DNA from: Oceanospirillum linum
GTDB lineage: Bacteria > Pseudomonadota > Gammaproteobacteria > Pseudomonadales > Halomonadaceae
Length of the DNA stretch: 64,000 nucleotides
Direction of reading: 5' to 3'
NCBI RefSeq assembly: GCF_001995095.2
Contig: NZ_MTSD02000002.1
Span: 496,001-560,000 of the forward strand
The translations under genes and the position numbers were made by a program. Below the pieces are notes generated by a model. The model did not search any database and was not told the DNA's origin. It saw only the letters and a program-made list of their open reading frames with translations. Every line of letters begins with the position of its first letter. Within the stretch, counting starts at the first letter, position 1. Below are positions 12,600 to 23,180 of this stretch, in pieces.

Positions 12600-12677
12600 G
12601 GGACTACCCTCTCTTGCCGCTTTTTTATATCGGCCCTTTTTGTTCCGGGATCGATTCCGGTATCAGCCCTTACAGCT

Positions 12678-13040
12678 TCAATCAGCCTGCTCAATATCAC
12701 ACATCAGTGGGTGTTCATGTTCTCTTGAGCACTGATTTACCTGGGCACACTTGGTTTCAGCAATATCCCTGGTAAATATTCCGCACACACCCTTGCCTTG
12801 GGTGTGTACTGCCAGCATGACTTGCGTGGCCTTCTCCTCATCCATGTTAAAAAACACGGAGAGCACTTCAACAACAAACTCCATCGGTGTGTAGTCATCA
12901 TTCAACATCACAACTTTATACATTGGGGGACGCTGAAGCTCTGGTTTTGACGGAGCGACGGCCACTCCGCTGTCACCGTCGTCCTGATAAGGATCTGAAG
13001 AGTCATCCTGATTAACGATGGTGAAATAAGGGTTTGCCAT
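12678..13040 (-). CDS. clpS: ATP-dependent Clp protease adaptor ClpS
   Basis: N-recognin that binds destabilising N-terminal residues and hands them to ClpA. The 120-residue protein has a flexible acidic N terminus and the core with [19 protein letters not shown] (the DDYTPM block is the N-degron pocket), a [19 protein letters not shown] segment, and ends in a variable tail. It is the first gene of clpS-clpA. The cspD gene that often lies divergent from clpS is absent here. Confidence 0.96.
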   Translation of the reverse strand: MANPYFTIVNQDDSSDPYQDDGDSGVAVAPSKPELQRPPMYKVVMLNDDYTPMEFVVEVLSVFFNMDEEKATQVMLAVHTQGKGVCGIFTRDIAETKCAQVNQCSREHEHPLMCDIEQAD

Positions 13041-13529
13041 GGCGGTACCGCTAATCCTCTATTTTTGAGTTTTGTTTAAAACATGCTTTAGCTAAAAAAT
13101 AAGCACAGATTAGGTCAAACTCAAGTTTATAAATCGATCAAAGAGACAAATGTCACAGCTTTCAGGGCCATTAACATTATGTCTCAGAGTCCATTGAGGT
13201 TTAAGGAGTTCAGTTTTAGGGCAAACATTTATCAGCCCGAACTGAAAATACTTAAATCACTCACCTGATACAGATATGGGGTTAATAACCTACTTATAAA
13301 CTAAGAATAATTAAAAAATTCGGAAACACAATGCACAAAAGCGAGTTAACGCCTTATTTTATCAAGGCTTTACCTATTACGATGAACATAAAACCCCCTA
13401 TACGACCTGTTACCACAGGGTATCTCTGGTATATCATGCCGGACTTTTAATCAGCCCGCCCCAAAACCATCTGATACAACACTCGTATTGGTCTTTTACT
13501 CTGCCAAACACCAAAAGGATCACTCCGCC
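13041..13529. other. Gene-free AT-rich divergent region between clpS and rluE
   Basis: About 490 bp of low-GC sequence must hold the promoters of clpS and of rluE. A 39-codon frame (13331-13450) lacks a good ribosome site. I see no tRNA, repeat or mobile element. Confidence 0.5.
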
Positions 13530-14225
13530 ATGAGCCGACTTATTCTGTTTAACAAGCCCTTTCAGGTACTGTCGCAATTCACAGACTCTGAAGGGCGTAA
13601 TACCTTGGCAGATTTCATTACCGAGCCCGGTATATATCCGGCAGGCAGACTGGACTACGACTCCGAGGGTCTGTTGCTTCTGACCAACGACGGCAAGCTA
13701 CAGCACCGAATTGCATCACCGGATATGAAATTACCTAAAACCTACATCATTCAGGTGGAAGGCGATATTACCGAAGAAGCACTGCAACAACTTCGCAGAG
13801 GAGTAAGCTTAAAAGACGGCCAGACCCGCCCCGCCAAGGCCCGAAAAATTGACAATCCCGAATTCCCACCCCGAAACCCACCGGTACGGGAGCGGAAGAA
13901 TATACCAACCTCCTGGGTAGAGCTGATCATCAGTGAAGGCCGCAACCGACAGGTACGCCGTATGAGTGCTGCGGTAGGCTTTCCAACATTAAGGCTGATT
14001 CGCACCTGCATCGGCAGCTGGAAGTTGGACAATCTGAAAATCGGCGAGCACAAAGAGATCGACGTTAACCTGCCTGTCGTGACAAAACCAACGTCAGGTG
14101 CATCAAAAAATGGCTCCCGAGCAAGAAATACACGCAGCAACAGTGGAAAAAACAGCAATCGCCCCCACTCTAAATCCCATAACAGTGCAGGCAATAAACG
14201 TCATACCGGCAAACCTAAGCGCTGA
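13530..14225 (+). CDS. rluE: 23S rRNA pseudouridine synthase of the RluE type
   Basis: RsuA-family pseudouridine synthase, most like RluE, which modifies U2457 in 23S rRNA. I chose the ATG at 13530 ([11 protein letters not shown]) with AAAGGAT upstream. The S4 domain is absent, as in RluE. The catalytic block [21 protein letters not shown] holds the Asp nucleophile, and [22 protein letters not shown] is the family's C-terminal motif. After about residue 185 comes a basic Ser/Asn/Arg-rich tail of ~45 residues, not part of the catalytic fold, probably for RNA binding. nudJ follows after 50 bp, an arrangement also known from other gammaproteobacteria. Confidence 0.9.
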   Translation: MSRLILFNKPFQVLSQFTDSEGRNTLADFITEPGIYPAGRLDYDSEGLLLLTNDGKLQHRIASPDMKLPKTYIIQVEGDITEEALQQLRRGVSLKDGQTRPAKARKIDNPEFPPRNPPVRERKNIPTSWVELIISEGRNRQVRRMSAAVGFPTLRLIRTCIGSWKLDNLKIGEHKEIDVNLPVVTKPTSGASKNGSRARNTRSNSGKNSNRPHSKSHNSAGNKRHTGKPKR

Positions 14226-14275
14226 ACCCGTTTCATTAACTGCTGATTACCGCAGAGAGAACTTTAAGGATTACC

Positions 14276-14761
14276 ATGCTGTCACGTGATGATGTCTGGA
14301 AACCCAACTGTACCGTTGCCACTGTGGTGGTGAAGAAGGACATTGAGAGCGGCGAAGACCGCTATCTGCTGGTGGAAGAGTGGAGCCAGGGTCGCCGGGT
14401 ACTGAATCAACCGGCAGGCCATGTCGAAAAAGATGAAAGCCTGATCAACGCCGCCATCCGGGAAACATTGGAAGAGACCCGCTGGGAGGTCAGAATCACT
14501 GGTTATATGGGGCTTTACATCAATAAAGCATCCGAACGCCTGACCTATCACCGGCACTGCTTTATCGCTGAACCAACCAAGCATCACCCTGAAGCGCTAC
14601 TGGATAAGGGCATTGAACAAGCCCACTGGCTTAGCTGGGAAGAACTCCTGCAACAGCAGGAAAAAATGCGTAGCCAAGCCGTGATGATCTGCTTTAAAGA
14701 CTACCGCAAAGGTAAGCGCTACCCCCTTGAGCTGATTACCGATCTTGATCACCCAGGCTAA
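14276..14761 (+). CDS. nudJ: NUDIX hydrolase, NudJ-like phosphatase
   Basis: The Nudix box runs from GHVEKDESLINAAIRETLEE (residues ~50-69), with the Mg-binding REtlEE core. NPAGH-like NQPAGH precedes it, and this combination is typical of NudJ, which hydrolyses nucleoside tri- and diphosphates and thiamine pyrophosphate precursors. The length of 161 residues is typical. The ATG follows AAGGA by 6 nt. It sits just before mnmA, as in E. coli and Pseudomonas. Confidence 0.88.
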   Translation: MLSRDDVWKPNCTVATVVVKKDIESGEDRYLLVEEWSQGRRVLNQPAGHVEKDESLINAAIRETLEETRWEVRITGYMGLYINKASERLTYHRHCFIAEPTKHHPEALLDKGIEQAHWLSWEELLQQQEKMRSQAVMICFKDYRKGKRYPLELITDLDHPG

Positions 14762-14936
14762 ACCTAAGCCCAGGCGCTTAATGCACCGGTAAAGAAAGAT
14801 AACCCAAAGCCCATCACTTTAACTGCATGGGCTGACAACATCCGTTATAATCCCAGCGGACCTGCTTCAGGGGATTTGGCTTAATTTCACGATACACCAG
14901 ATCACCTAAATACTGTAAACCGATTAGCGAAACATC

Positions 14937-16094
14937 ATGCCAAACAGTCAAAACGCTTCAGAAACTCAGCCAACACCTAACAGCACAACCGACAACAGTC
15001 AGACCAAAGTTATTGTCGGCATGTCAGGGGGTGTTGATTCATCCGTATCAGCTGTGCTTCTGATGCAACAGGGGTATCAGGTCGAAGGCCTGTTTATGAA
15101 AAACTGGGATGAAGACGACGGCACCGAATACTGCACCGCGAAAGAGGATCTGGCAGATGCCCAGGCCGTGTGCGACCGCATCGGTATCAAACTGCATAAA
15201 GCCAATTTTGCCGCAGAATACTGGGACAACGTATTTGAGCATTTTCTGGCAGAATATAAAGCCGGACGCACACCAAACCCGGACATTCTGTGTAACAAAG
15301 AGATCAAATTCAAAGCCTTTCTGGAGTATGCAGAAGCTCTCGGCGCTGACCTGATCGCCACTGGACACTACGTACGCCGCGGAATTCAGGGTGGTAAAGC
15401 AACCTTGCTCAAAGGTCTGGATAACAACAAAGACCAGAGCTACTTCCTGCATGCTGTTGGCCACAACGAGATCGGTAAAACCCTGTTCCCGGTAGGAGAG
15501 ATCGAAAAACCGGAAGTCCGTCGCATTGCGGAAGAACACGATCTGATCACCGCCCGCAAGAAAGACAGCACCGGTATCTGTTTTATCGGAGAACGGCGCT
15601 TTAAAGACTTTCTTCAGCAATATCTGCCGGCACAACCCGGAACCATCACTACTCCGGATGGTGATGTGATCGGCAAACACAGCGGCCTGATGTACTACAC
15701 CATCGGACAGCGTCAGGGACTGGGCATTGGCGGTCTGAAAGAGTATTCAGAAGATCCTTGGTTTGTGGCCGAGAAAGATCTGGATAACAATATTCTGATC
15801 GCGGTTCAGGGCACAGACCATCCTTTGCTGTTCAGCCGCGGCCTTAAAACAGAAAACGTTGACTGGGTTGCACACCAGCCACCGGTTGATGGCGAATTTA
15901 AATGTCGGGCCAAAACCCGCTACCGCCAGGACGATCAGGCCTGCACCGTAAAACCTTTAGGCAACAATGAGTTCGAAGTGATCTTCGATGAGCCGCAACG
16001 CGCGGTTACACCGGGTCAATCCGTGGTCTTCTATCTTGATGACATCTGCCTGGGTGGTGCCGTCATTGAGAAAACCTGGCGCGATAACGACTGA
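14937..16094 (+). CDS. mnmA: tRNA-specific 2-thiouridylase MnmA
   Basis: Thiolates U34 of tRNA-Lys, -Glu and -Gln using ATP and sulfur relayed from IscS. The PP-loop [12 protein letters not shown] lies at residues ~28-39, the first catalytic Cys in [12 protein letters not shown] and the second in [12 protein letters not shown], followed by the [10 protein letters not shown] segment. The ATG at 14937 leaves a ~22-residue polar, Asn/Thr-rich N-terminal extension; there is no closer Met before the PP-loop. A TATAAT at 14846-14851 may be its -10 element. It is followed by hflD after 56 bp. Confidence 0.97.
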   Translation: MPNSQNASETQPTPNSTTDNSQTKVIVGMSGGVDSSVSAVLLMQQGYQVEGLFMKNWDEDDGTEYCTAKEDLADAQAVCDRIGIKLHKANFAAEYWDNVFEHFLAEYKAGRTPNPDILCNKEIKFKAFLEYAEALGADLIATGHYVRRGIQGGKATLLKGLDNNKDQSYFLHAVGHNEIGKTLFPVGEIEKPEVRRIAEEHDLITARKKDSTGICFIGERRFKDFLQQYLPAQPGTITTPDGDVIGKHSGLMYYTIGQRQGLGIGGLKEYSEDPWFVAEKDLDNNILIAVQGTDHPLLFSRGLKTENVDWVAHQPPVDGEFKCRAKTRYRQDDQACTVKPLGNNEFEVIFDEPQRAVTPGQSVVFYLDDICLGGAVIEKTWRDND

Positions 16095-16150
16095 ACTAAC
16101 CCCCCGACGTAACACCCGAACCATCTGACGACAGGAATACAGGGACAATT

Positions 16151-16777
16151 ATGAGTTCAAACCGACAAGATCAGGAACAGGCTTTGGCTCTTGCAGGTGT
16201 ATTTCAGGCCGCAGCCCTAGTGCACCAACTGGCCAATAAAGGCATGGTGGCACAGGATAGCTTTGAAACCAGCATCAGCAGCATTCTGGAAACAGACCCG
16301 GTAAACACCCTGGCAGTCTACGGTGGGTCACCTCAGGGCCTGGCGTTAGGGGTTAAAACGCTGCGTGGCTTTATTAACAAAGACGCAGATACCTCAGCCC
16401 ATGTCTTACGTTATGCAATGTCCATTCTCTATCTGGAAAAACGCCTGCGCAAAGATGATCAAATGCTTCAGGCCATCGGGCAGCGTCTTGAACAGGTAAA
16501 AATGCAGAGCCATCACTTCTCGAACACCCACGAAAATGTGATCGCCAATATTGCCAGTCTCTACCAGGACACCATCAGCACCTTTTCTTTCCGGATTCAG
16601 GTGCAGGGCGAACCCAATATTCTGCGCCAGGCCAACAACGCCGAAAAAGTACGAGCCCTGCTCTTTGCCGGTATTCGCTCGGCCATTCTTTGGCATCAGT
16701 TAGGTGGTCGTCGTTGGAGGCTGCTTTTGGGGCGCAAGAAGATACTTCGTGCCCTGGATGACCTGTCCCAGCCATAA
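16151..16777 (+). CDS. hflD: High frequency lysogenization protein HflD homolog
   Basis: A 208-residue all-helical peripheral membrane protein; in E. coli it binds lambda CII and lowers lysogeny. Family features include the start DQEQALALAGVFQAAALVHQLA, GGSPQGLALGVKTLRG and the end GIRSAILWHQLGG with a basic RRWRLLLGRKK tail. AGGGAC precedes the ATG. The gene normally lies between mnmA and purB; here an Abi_2 gene separates it from purB. Confidence 0.95.
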   Translation: MSSNRQDQEQALALAGVFQAAALVHQLANKGMVAQDSFETSISSILETDPVNTLAVYGGSPQGLALGVKTLRGFINKDADTSAHVLRYAMSILYLEKRLRKDDQMLQAIGQRLEQVKMQSHHFSNTHENVIANIASLYQDTISTFSFRIQVQGEPNILRQANNAEKVRALLFAGIRSAILWHQLGGRRWRLLLGRKKILRALDDLSQP

Positions 16778-16794
16778 AACCAAGACGGCCATCA

Positions 16795-16822
16795 TTGACT
16801 TTTTTTAGTTTGAAGCTATGAT
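16795..16822 (+). promoter_or_regulatory. Sigma-70 promoter of the abi gene and its leader
   Basis: TTGACT (16795-16800), a 16-bp spacer and TATGAT (16817-16822) give one of the best promoters in the window. It begins 18 bp after hflD, so the Abi_2 gene is independently transcribed, starting near 16829. Confidence 0.75.
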
Positions 16823-16828
16823 TACCGC

Positions 16829-16923
16829 AACAACACCCCTCCCGCTACCCGTAAGATCAGCGCCCTGTGAGGGGTTACTCGTTTCTGGGGCTGGTAAAGA
16901 CTCTCTACAGCATTGGAAGCCAA
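16829..16923 (+). ncRNA. Structured leader, candidate abiF-type antitoxin RNA
   Basis: The predicted transcript folds at once into a 7-bp stem (ACCCCTC 16835-16841 with GAGGGGT 16869-16875). Inside it is a second 4-bp stem (CGCT 16843-16846 / AGCG 16859-16862) closing the loop ACCCGTAAGATC. The CCC in that loop could pair with GGGG at 16887-16890 to make a pseudoknot. Known context: an abiF RNA motif has been described next to Abi_2/AbiF genes, and RNA antitoxins have been proposed for such HEPN proteins. That this leader is one of them is my inference from position and folding only. Confidence 0.5.
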
Positions 16924-17868
16924 ATGAGCCGCAAATCACCTCCCAAAATCGCTTTTACCAAACCCTCTGCAAGCTTTGCTGAGCAAATACGTCTACTCCA
17001 ACAACGAGGCTTAGTGATTCGTGATATCACAAATGCCGAGTTCTATCTAAGACAGCTAAACTACTATCGCTTTGCCGCCTATTGTTTGCCCTACGAGCAA
17101 GATCATGTGAGTCATACCTTTATTGCTGGCACGCAGTTTGAGCAAATCCTAAATCTATATGTGTTCGACCGAGAATTACGCTTATTGGTGCTAGATGCCA
17201 TAGAACGCTTTGAAGTGTCATTACGCACGCAAATTGCTTATCAGTTGAGCCAAAAATACCAAACGGCACATCCTCATTTAAAACCAGAATTATTTGGTGA
17301 TTTATTAGAGTACGCCAACAGCCTTGGCAAGCTTACAGGCGAAGTGAAGCGCAGTCGCGAGGAGTTTATTAAACATCTCACGCAAAAATACCAGGAGCCA
17401 CTACCGCCTATTTGGGCTTGTGTTGAGCTGTTAACCATGGGCCAGCTTTCCCGCTGGTATAGCAATATCAAGCTGCGTGCCGACCGCCAAATCATAAGCA
17501 AAAACTACGGCCTAGATGAAAAAACCCTTTCCTCATTTTGTGAGCATTTGTCGCTAGTGCGCAATTTAAGTGCGCATCATGCCAGACTGTGGAACCGTGA
17601 CTTTACCAAAACAACCGTACTGCCACGCCATGGCGACCCGGCACTGATTCGAAGCTTACAACACTTGCCCGATAGCGACCGGCGGTTACGAAAAATTTAT
17701 AACACCTTGGTGATGCTGGGTTATATCATGGATCTGATCAGCGGTGAGCACCATTGGAAGCAACGACTCATCCAACTGATCGATAGCCATAAAATCGACA
17801 TCGACCGCATGGGCTTTCCGGCTGACTGGAAAATGCGGCTGATTTGGCAACAAAAGCAACCTACTTAG
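16924..17868 (+). CDS. Abi_2 (AbiD/AbiF-like) abortive infection HEPN protein
   Basis: A 314-residue protein of the Abi_2 family, associated with abortive phage infection. Visible blocks are QIRLLQQRGLVI, the signature YLRQLNYYRFAAYCLP (residues ~41-56), DRELRLLVLDAIERFEVSLRTQIAY, and the HEPN RNase motif RNLSAH (R213, H218) followed by HARLWNR. HEPN R-x4-H motifs cut RNA. The frame is open from a GTG at 16867, but that lies inside the structured leader; the ATG at 16924 with GGAA upstream gives the usual family start. Its codon use is more AT-rich than hflD and purB, and it splits a conserved gene pair, so it is probably transferred. No partner protein gene is present. Confidence 0.85.
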   Translation: MSRKSPPKIAFTKPSASFAEQIRLLQQRGLVIRDITNAEFYLRQLNYYRFAAYCLPYEQDHVSHTFIAGTQFEQILNLYVFDRELRLLVLDAIERFEVSLRTQIAYQLSQKYQTAHPHLKPELFGDLLEYANSLGKLTGEVKRSREEFIKHLTQKYQEPLPPIWACVELLTMGQLSRWYSNIKLRADRQIISKNYGLDEKTLSSFCEHLSLVRNLSAHHARLWNRDFTKTTVLPRHGDPALIRSLQHLPDSDRRLRKIYNTLVMLGYIMDLISGEHHWKQRLIQLIDSHKIDIDRMGFPADWKMRLIWQQKQPT

Positions 17869-18004
17869 CATCATCACAACCATACTCATCGACCTGATAG
17901 AAGATCTGCTACGGCAGCGCTTTTACACAGGTTTTATTCTAAATTATTGTACTGCCCCCTTATAGTCGTGGTCATGTGTAATCCCAGCCTAAATTCAGGT
18001 ATGA

Positions 18005-19414
<1,410 letters not shown>

Positions 19415-19483
19415 GCCATGACAACTGTTCCTAGCCCTCATCTGTGCTAAGAACATTCATGCTCAACGTTTTACCTACCCAAG

Positions 19484-19514
19484 AAGGCTCTGATATTTGT
19501 CAGGGCCTTTTTCT
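19484..19514 (+). terminator. Terminator of purB
   Basis: AAGGCTCTGA pairs with TCAGGGCCTT (one G-T pair) around a short AT loop, then TTTTTC. Confidence 0.75.
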
Positions 19515-19591
19515 TTGGCTTATGTTTTCTATCTGAAAAATAAACGATCTGCATAAGACCAACAGATTTCTGAAAAAGACTGGAAAAAACT

Positions 19592-20761
19592 ATGTTACAA
19601 CTCCCTGAAAGCCTGCTGGGTCATATCAGCTACGAAGAGTTTCTGCGGGATTACTGGCAGAAGAAACCCCTGTTTATCAAAAATGCGATTCCCGACTTTG
19701 AATCCCCCATTGATGAACATGAGCTGGCGGGCCTGGCCCTTGAAGAGCAGGTCGAGTCACGACTTGTTATGGAAACCGGCCCTAAGGGTGAAAAATGGCA
19801 TCTTGAAAATGGCCCTTTTAAAGCGGAGCGCTTCAATGAGCTACCAGAGAGCCATTGGACACTGCTCGTTCAGGCTGTCGATCACTACGTTCCTGAAGTC
19901 GCAGCCCTGATAGAAGCCTTCGATTTCATCCCCAGCTGGCGGGTCGATGACATCATGATCAGCTACGCCCCCAAAGAAGGTAGTGTTGGTCCTCACCTGG
20001 ATTACTACGATGTCTTCCTACTGCAAACCCAGGGCTCACGTCGTTGGCAGATCGGCGGTTTCGCTGATGATAAAACGCCGTTTATTCCGGATGTACAGCT
20101 GCGTATTCTGCAGGAATTCGATGCCACAGAGACCTTCATCTGCGAACCCGGCGACCTCCTCTACCTGCCGCCACAACTTGCCCACTACGGAGTTTCGCAA
20201 TCTGATGACTGCATGACCTGGTCTGTAGGCTTCCGGGCTCCCTCTGCCGATGAGATTGTAACCTCTCTTGCCGACTTTATTGGAGAATCCCTCTGCGAAG
20301 ATGACCGCTACCAGGACCCTGATCTGGAACTACAAAGCCATACCAGCGAAATCGGTGCTGATGCGATCAACCGCGTACAGGCGATCATTCAGGAGAAACT
20401 GGCAGATAAAGCGACCATCAAAGCCTGGTTTGGCCGCTATATGACCCAGCCCAAGTATCTCGACCAGCTAATTCCGGCTGAAACAGCCCTGACACAGGCA
20501 AAAATGGAGCAGGAAATCACACAAGGGATGGCAATCTGCCTGAGTGAAGGTAGCCGAATGGCCTTTTCAGAAGCCGAAAATGGTCTTTTACTCTTTGCCG
20601 ATGGCGATGGCTTTGAAGTTTCTGCAGCAGATCGTGAGGTAGTACTCTTTCTTACGGAGCAGAAACATCTGACCGATCATGAATTATCCTCATCTTCTGA
20701 AGATTTTAAAGCAATAGTATTGGATCTGGTAAATCGCGGCACTCTCTATCTTAGTGACTAA
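19592..20761 (+). CDS. roxA: Ribosomal protein uL16 arginine hydroxylase RoxA (YcfD-type JmjC oxygenase)
   Basis: 2-oxoglutarate/Fe(II) dioxygenase of the cupin/JmjC fold; E. coli YcfD hydroxylates an Arg of ribosomal protein L16. The 389 residues match. Fe ligands are visible in PHLDYYDVFLLQTQGSRRW (HxD at ~132-134) and the distal His in LPPQLAHYGVSQ. A helical dimerisation region and a winged-helix C-terminal domain follow. The gene begins with MLQLPESLLGHISYEEFLRDYWQKKPLFIK, typical of the family. It lies downstream of purB, as in related genera. Just past the stop an inverted repeat (GACAG/CTGTC) may end transcription. Confidence 0.92.
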   Translation: MLQLPESLLGHISYEEFLRDYWQKKPLFIKNAIPDFESPIDEHELAGLALEEQVESRLVMETGPKGEKWHLENGPFKAERFNELPESHWTLLVQAVDHYVPEVAALIEAFDFIPSWRVDDIMISYAPKEGSVGPHLDYYDVFLLQTQGSRRWQIGGFADDKTPFIPDVQLRILQEFDATETFICEPGDLLYLPPQLAHYGVSQSDDCMTWSVGFRAPSADEIVTSLADFIGESLCEDDRYQDPDLELQSHTSEIGADAINRVQAIIQEKLADKATIKAWFGRYMTQPKYLDQLIPAETALTQAKMEQEITQGMAICLSEGSRMAFSEAENGLLLFADGDGFEVSAADREVVLFLTEQKHLTDHELSSSSEDFKAIVLDLVNRGTLYLSD

Positions 20762-20928
20762 ACCATTGTAGACAGTCACGGTTTATCACCATGGCTGTCT
20801 GCATCCTGAGCCCTCTTTTAATGTCACTGCTCTTTATAACCTCTCGCTACACCTCATCATTAGCCCCGCTCAGCGAAGGGCCTCTTTTAAGCGCCTGAAA
20901 GCCAGCAACAGCTATCGCCGCCCACACA

Positions 20929-20944
20929 AGATTGTCGACAATCT
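20929..20944. promoter_or_regulatory. 16-bp perfect palindrome upstream of aceA
   Basis: AGATTGTCGACAATCT is a perfect palindrome 464 bp before aceA, in the 646-bp gap (20762-21407). Its centre TTGTCGACAA resembles operators of GntR/FCD-family regulators. The same gap holds GTAGTC-a-GACTAC (around 21043) and a TTGTA...TACAA dyad (around 21067). No gene is apparent in the gap; a minus-strand 75-codon frame at 21182-21409 looks like chance. Confidence 0.45.
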
Positions 20945-21407
20945 ACCAGAGATTGAGCGAAAAGCCTCCCTATGGTGCAGTCACTTCTGAAAGTAAAACT
21001 ACAACACTATTGCGCTGCAACAAGGAAAATTCATTCAAACGGTAGTCAGACTACAGGAAACAATTTGTAGTGTAGTTACAACAAGTTATATAGCCCAAAG
21101 TAGCGTTTGCAAAGGGTTCACTGCTTAGGGCATAGTAAAAACACACAAAACGACAAACACTCGTTTTAAGCGCTGGATAAATTAATTCCGGCACTTAAGA
21201 ACGAACTTGCCAAAGGTGATAGAGCAGCGAAACATTTCACTGTTTCTTAAAATCACAGGCACACAAAATGATCTGCTTTGACGGCACATCAAAGCGGAAC
21301 GGAAGGATACCCTAAGCCTGCAGCACAACGTTGATACCCCAATAATACGGATCAACAGGCAGGTTCCGGGGAATAACCTAACAGGCACACTCTGTAGAGG
21401 AAAAAGC

Positions 21408-23003
21408 ATGTCAACTTACACACAAGACATCGATGCAGTAGCAAAACTGAAAGAAACCAACGGTTCTCCTTGGGATGCCATCAACCCTGAATCTGCAGCA
21501 CGTATGCGCGCTCAGAACAAATTCAAAACCGGTCTGGATATCGCTAAGTACACTGCTGGCATTATGCGTCGCGACATGGCTGAGTTTGACAAAGACAAAA
21601 CCAAATACACTCAGTCTCTGGGTTGCTGGCACGGTTTTGTTGGTCAACAGAAACTGATCTCTATCAAAAAGCACTTTGGTTCCACTGAGCGTAAATACCT
21701 GTACCTGTCCGGCTGGATGGTTGCGGCTCTGCGCTCTGACTTTGGCCCTCTGCCTGACCAGTCTATGCACGAGAAGACTGTTGTAGCAGATCTGGTTGAA
21801 GAGCTGTACACCTTCCTGCGTCAGGCGGATGCCCGTGAACTGGGTGGCCTGTTCCGCGAGCTGGACAAAGCACGTGAAGCTGGTGACAGCAAACTGGAAG
21901 CTGAAATCCAGAGCAAGATCGACAATCACGAAACTCACGTTGTCCCAATTATTGCGGATATCGATGCAGGCTTCGGCAACGCAGAAGCAACCTACCTGCT
22001 GGCTAAAAAGATGATCGAAGCGGGTGCCTGTGCACTGCAGATCGAAAACCAGGTAGCAGATGAGAAGCAGTGTGGCCACCAGGACGGTAAAGTAACGGTA
22101 CCTCACGCTGACTTCCACGCGAAAATCCGTGCACTGCGCTACGCCTTCCTCGAACTGGGTGTAGATGACGGTGTTATCGTTGCCCGTACTGACTCCGAAG
22201 GTGCTGGCCTGACCAAAGAGATCGCAGTTGTACGTGAGCCGGGTGATCAGGGCGATATTTACAACTCCTTCCTGGATGTTGAAGAAGTTGCTCCGGAAGA
22301 CACCGCTGAAGGTGATGTACTGATCAGCCGTAACGGTAAGCTGGTTCGTCCTAAGCGCCTGGCTTCCGGTCTGTACCAGTTCCGTCAGGGCACAGGGCAC
22401 GAGCGTTGCGTATTTGACTGTATTGAAGCGATTAATGCTGGCGCTGACCTCCTGTGGATTGAAACTGCAGTACCAACCGTACACGAAATCAAAGATATGA
22501 TGGACGATGCACGTAAAGTACACCCGGATGCGAAGCTGGTTTACAACAACTCACCATCTTTCAACTGGACACTGAACTTCCGTCAACAGGCATACGACGC
22601 ATGGGTTGAAGCGGGTAAAGATGTTTCTGCCTACGACCGTGCCGATCTGATGAACGCCAAGTACGATGACTCTGAGCTGTCTGCTGAAGCTGACGCCCGT
22701 GTTCGTACCTTCCAGGCAGATTGCTCACGTGAAGCAAACGTATTCCACCACCTGATCACACTGCCGACATACCACACCACTGCTCTGTCAGTAGACAACC
22801 TGGCTAAAGAGTACTTCGGTGACGCAGGTATGCTGGGCTACGTTGAAGGCGTACAGCGTAAAGAGATCCGTCAGGGTATCGCTTGTGTGAAACACCAGAA
22901 CATGTCAGGGTCTGATATTGGTGACGATCACAAAGAATACTACGCAGGTGAAGCTGCACTGAAAGCTGGCGGTGCGAAAAACACCTCTAACCAGTTCAGC
23001 TAA
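21408..23003 (+). CDS. aceA: Isocitrate lyase
   Basis: Cleaves isocitrate to glyoxylate and succinate, first step of the glyoxylate bypass. The 531-residue length marks the long Pseudomonas-type enzyme. Visible are the DIDAGFGNAEATYLLAKKMIEAGA Mg site, the catalytic Cys loop DEKQCGHQDGK (the usual KKCGH is KQCGH here), IVARTDSEGA, and NNSPSFNWT. Start ATG with GAGG upstream. A terminator follows. Growth on acetate, fatty acids or the products of amine breakdown would need it. The gene shares this region with monomeric IDH, so both branches of the isocitrate node are adjacent. Confidence 0.97.
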   Translation: MSTYTQDIDAVAKLKETNGSPWDAINPESAARMRAQNKFKTGLDIAKYTAGIMRRDMAEFDKDKTKYTQSLGCWHGFVGQQKLISIKKHFGSTERKYLYLSGWMVAALRSDFGPLPDQSMHEKTVVADLVEELYTFLRQADARELGGLFRELDKAREAGDSKLEAEIQSKIDNHETHVVPIIADIDAGFGNAEATYLLAKKMIEAGACALQIENQVADEKQCGHQDGKVTVPHADFHAKIRALRYAFLELGVDDGVIVARTDSEGAGLTKEIAVVREPGDQGDIYNSFLDVEEVAPEDTAEGDVLISRNGKLVRPKRLASGLYQFRQGTGHERCVFDCIEAINAGADLLWIETAVPTVHEIKDMMDDARKVHPDAKLVYNNSPSFNWTLNFRQQAYDAWVEAGKDVSAYDRADLMNAKYDDSELSAEADARVRTFQADCSREANVFHHLITLPTYHTTALSVDNLAKEYFGDAGMLGYVEGVQRKEIRQGIACVKHQNMSGSDIGDDHKEYYAGEAALKAGGAKNTSNQFS

Positions 23004-23079
23004 GACCGGCTTTGAGTGAACAGCTCAAGCTAACCGGTTATAGGGAAGTAATCTGAACCTGGTTCAGAGATCTCCTAAG

Positions 23080-23112
23080 AAGGCGGCCCTTGCAAAAGGA
23101 GCCGCCTTTTTT
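23080..23112 (+). terminator. Terminator of aceA
   Basis: AAGGCGGC and GCCGCCTT form an 8-bp stem with a 13-nt loop, followed by TTTTTT. Confidence 0.9.
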
Positions 23113-23180
23113 ATTACTCTGCTTTTTTTACGTTAGAATGGCATACGGCTTTAACTGCAAACTGAACAAGTGGTTTAACT

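Noticed and set aside
13331-13450. 39-codon open frame upstream of rluE
   Set aside because: Poor ribosome site, low-complexity AT-rich region, no family resemblance.
21182-21409. 75-codon minus-strand frame before aceA
   Set aside because: It lies in the aceA promoter and leader, has no recognisable motif and an unusual composition.
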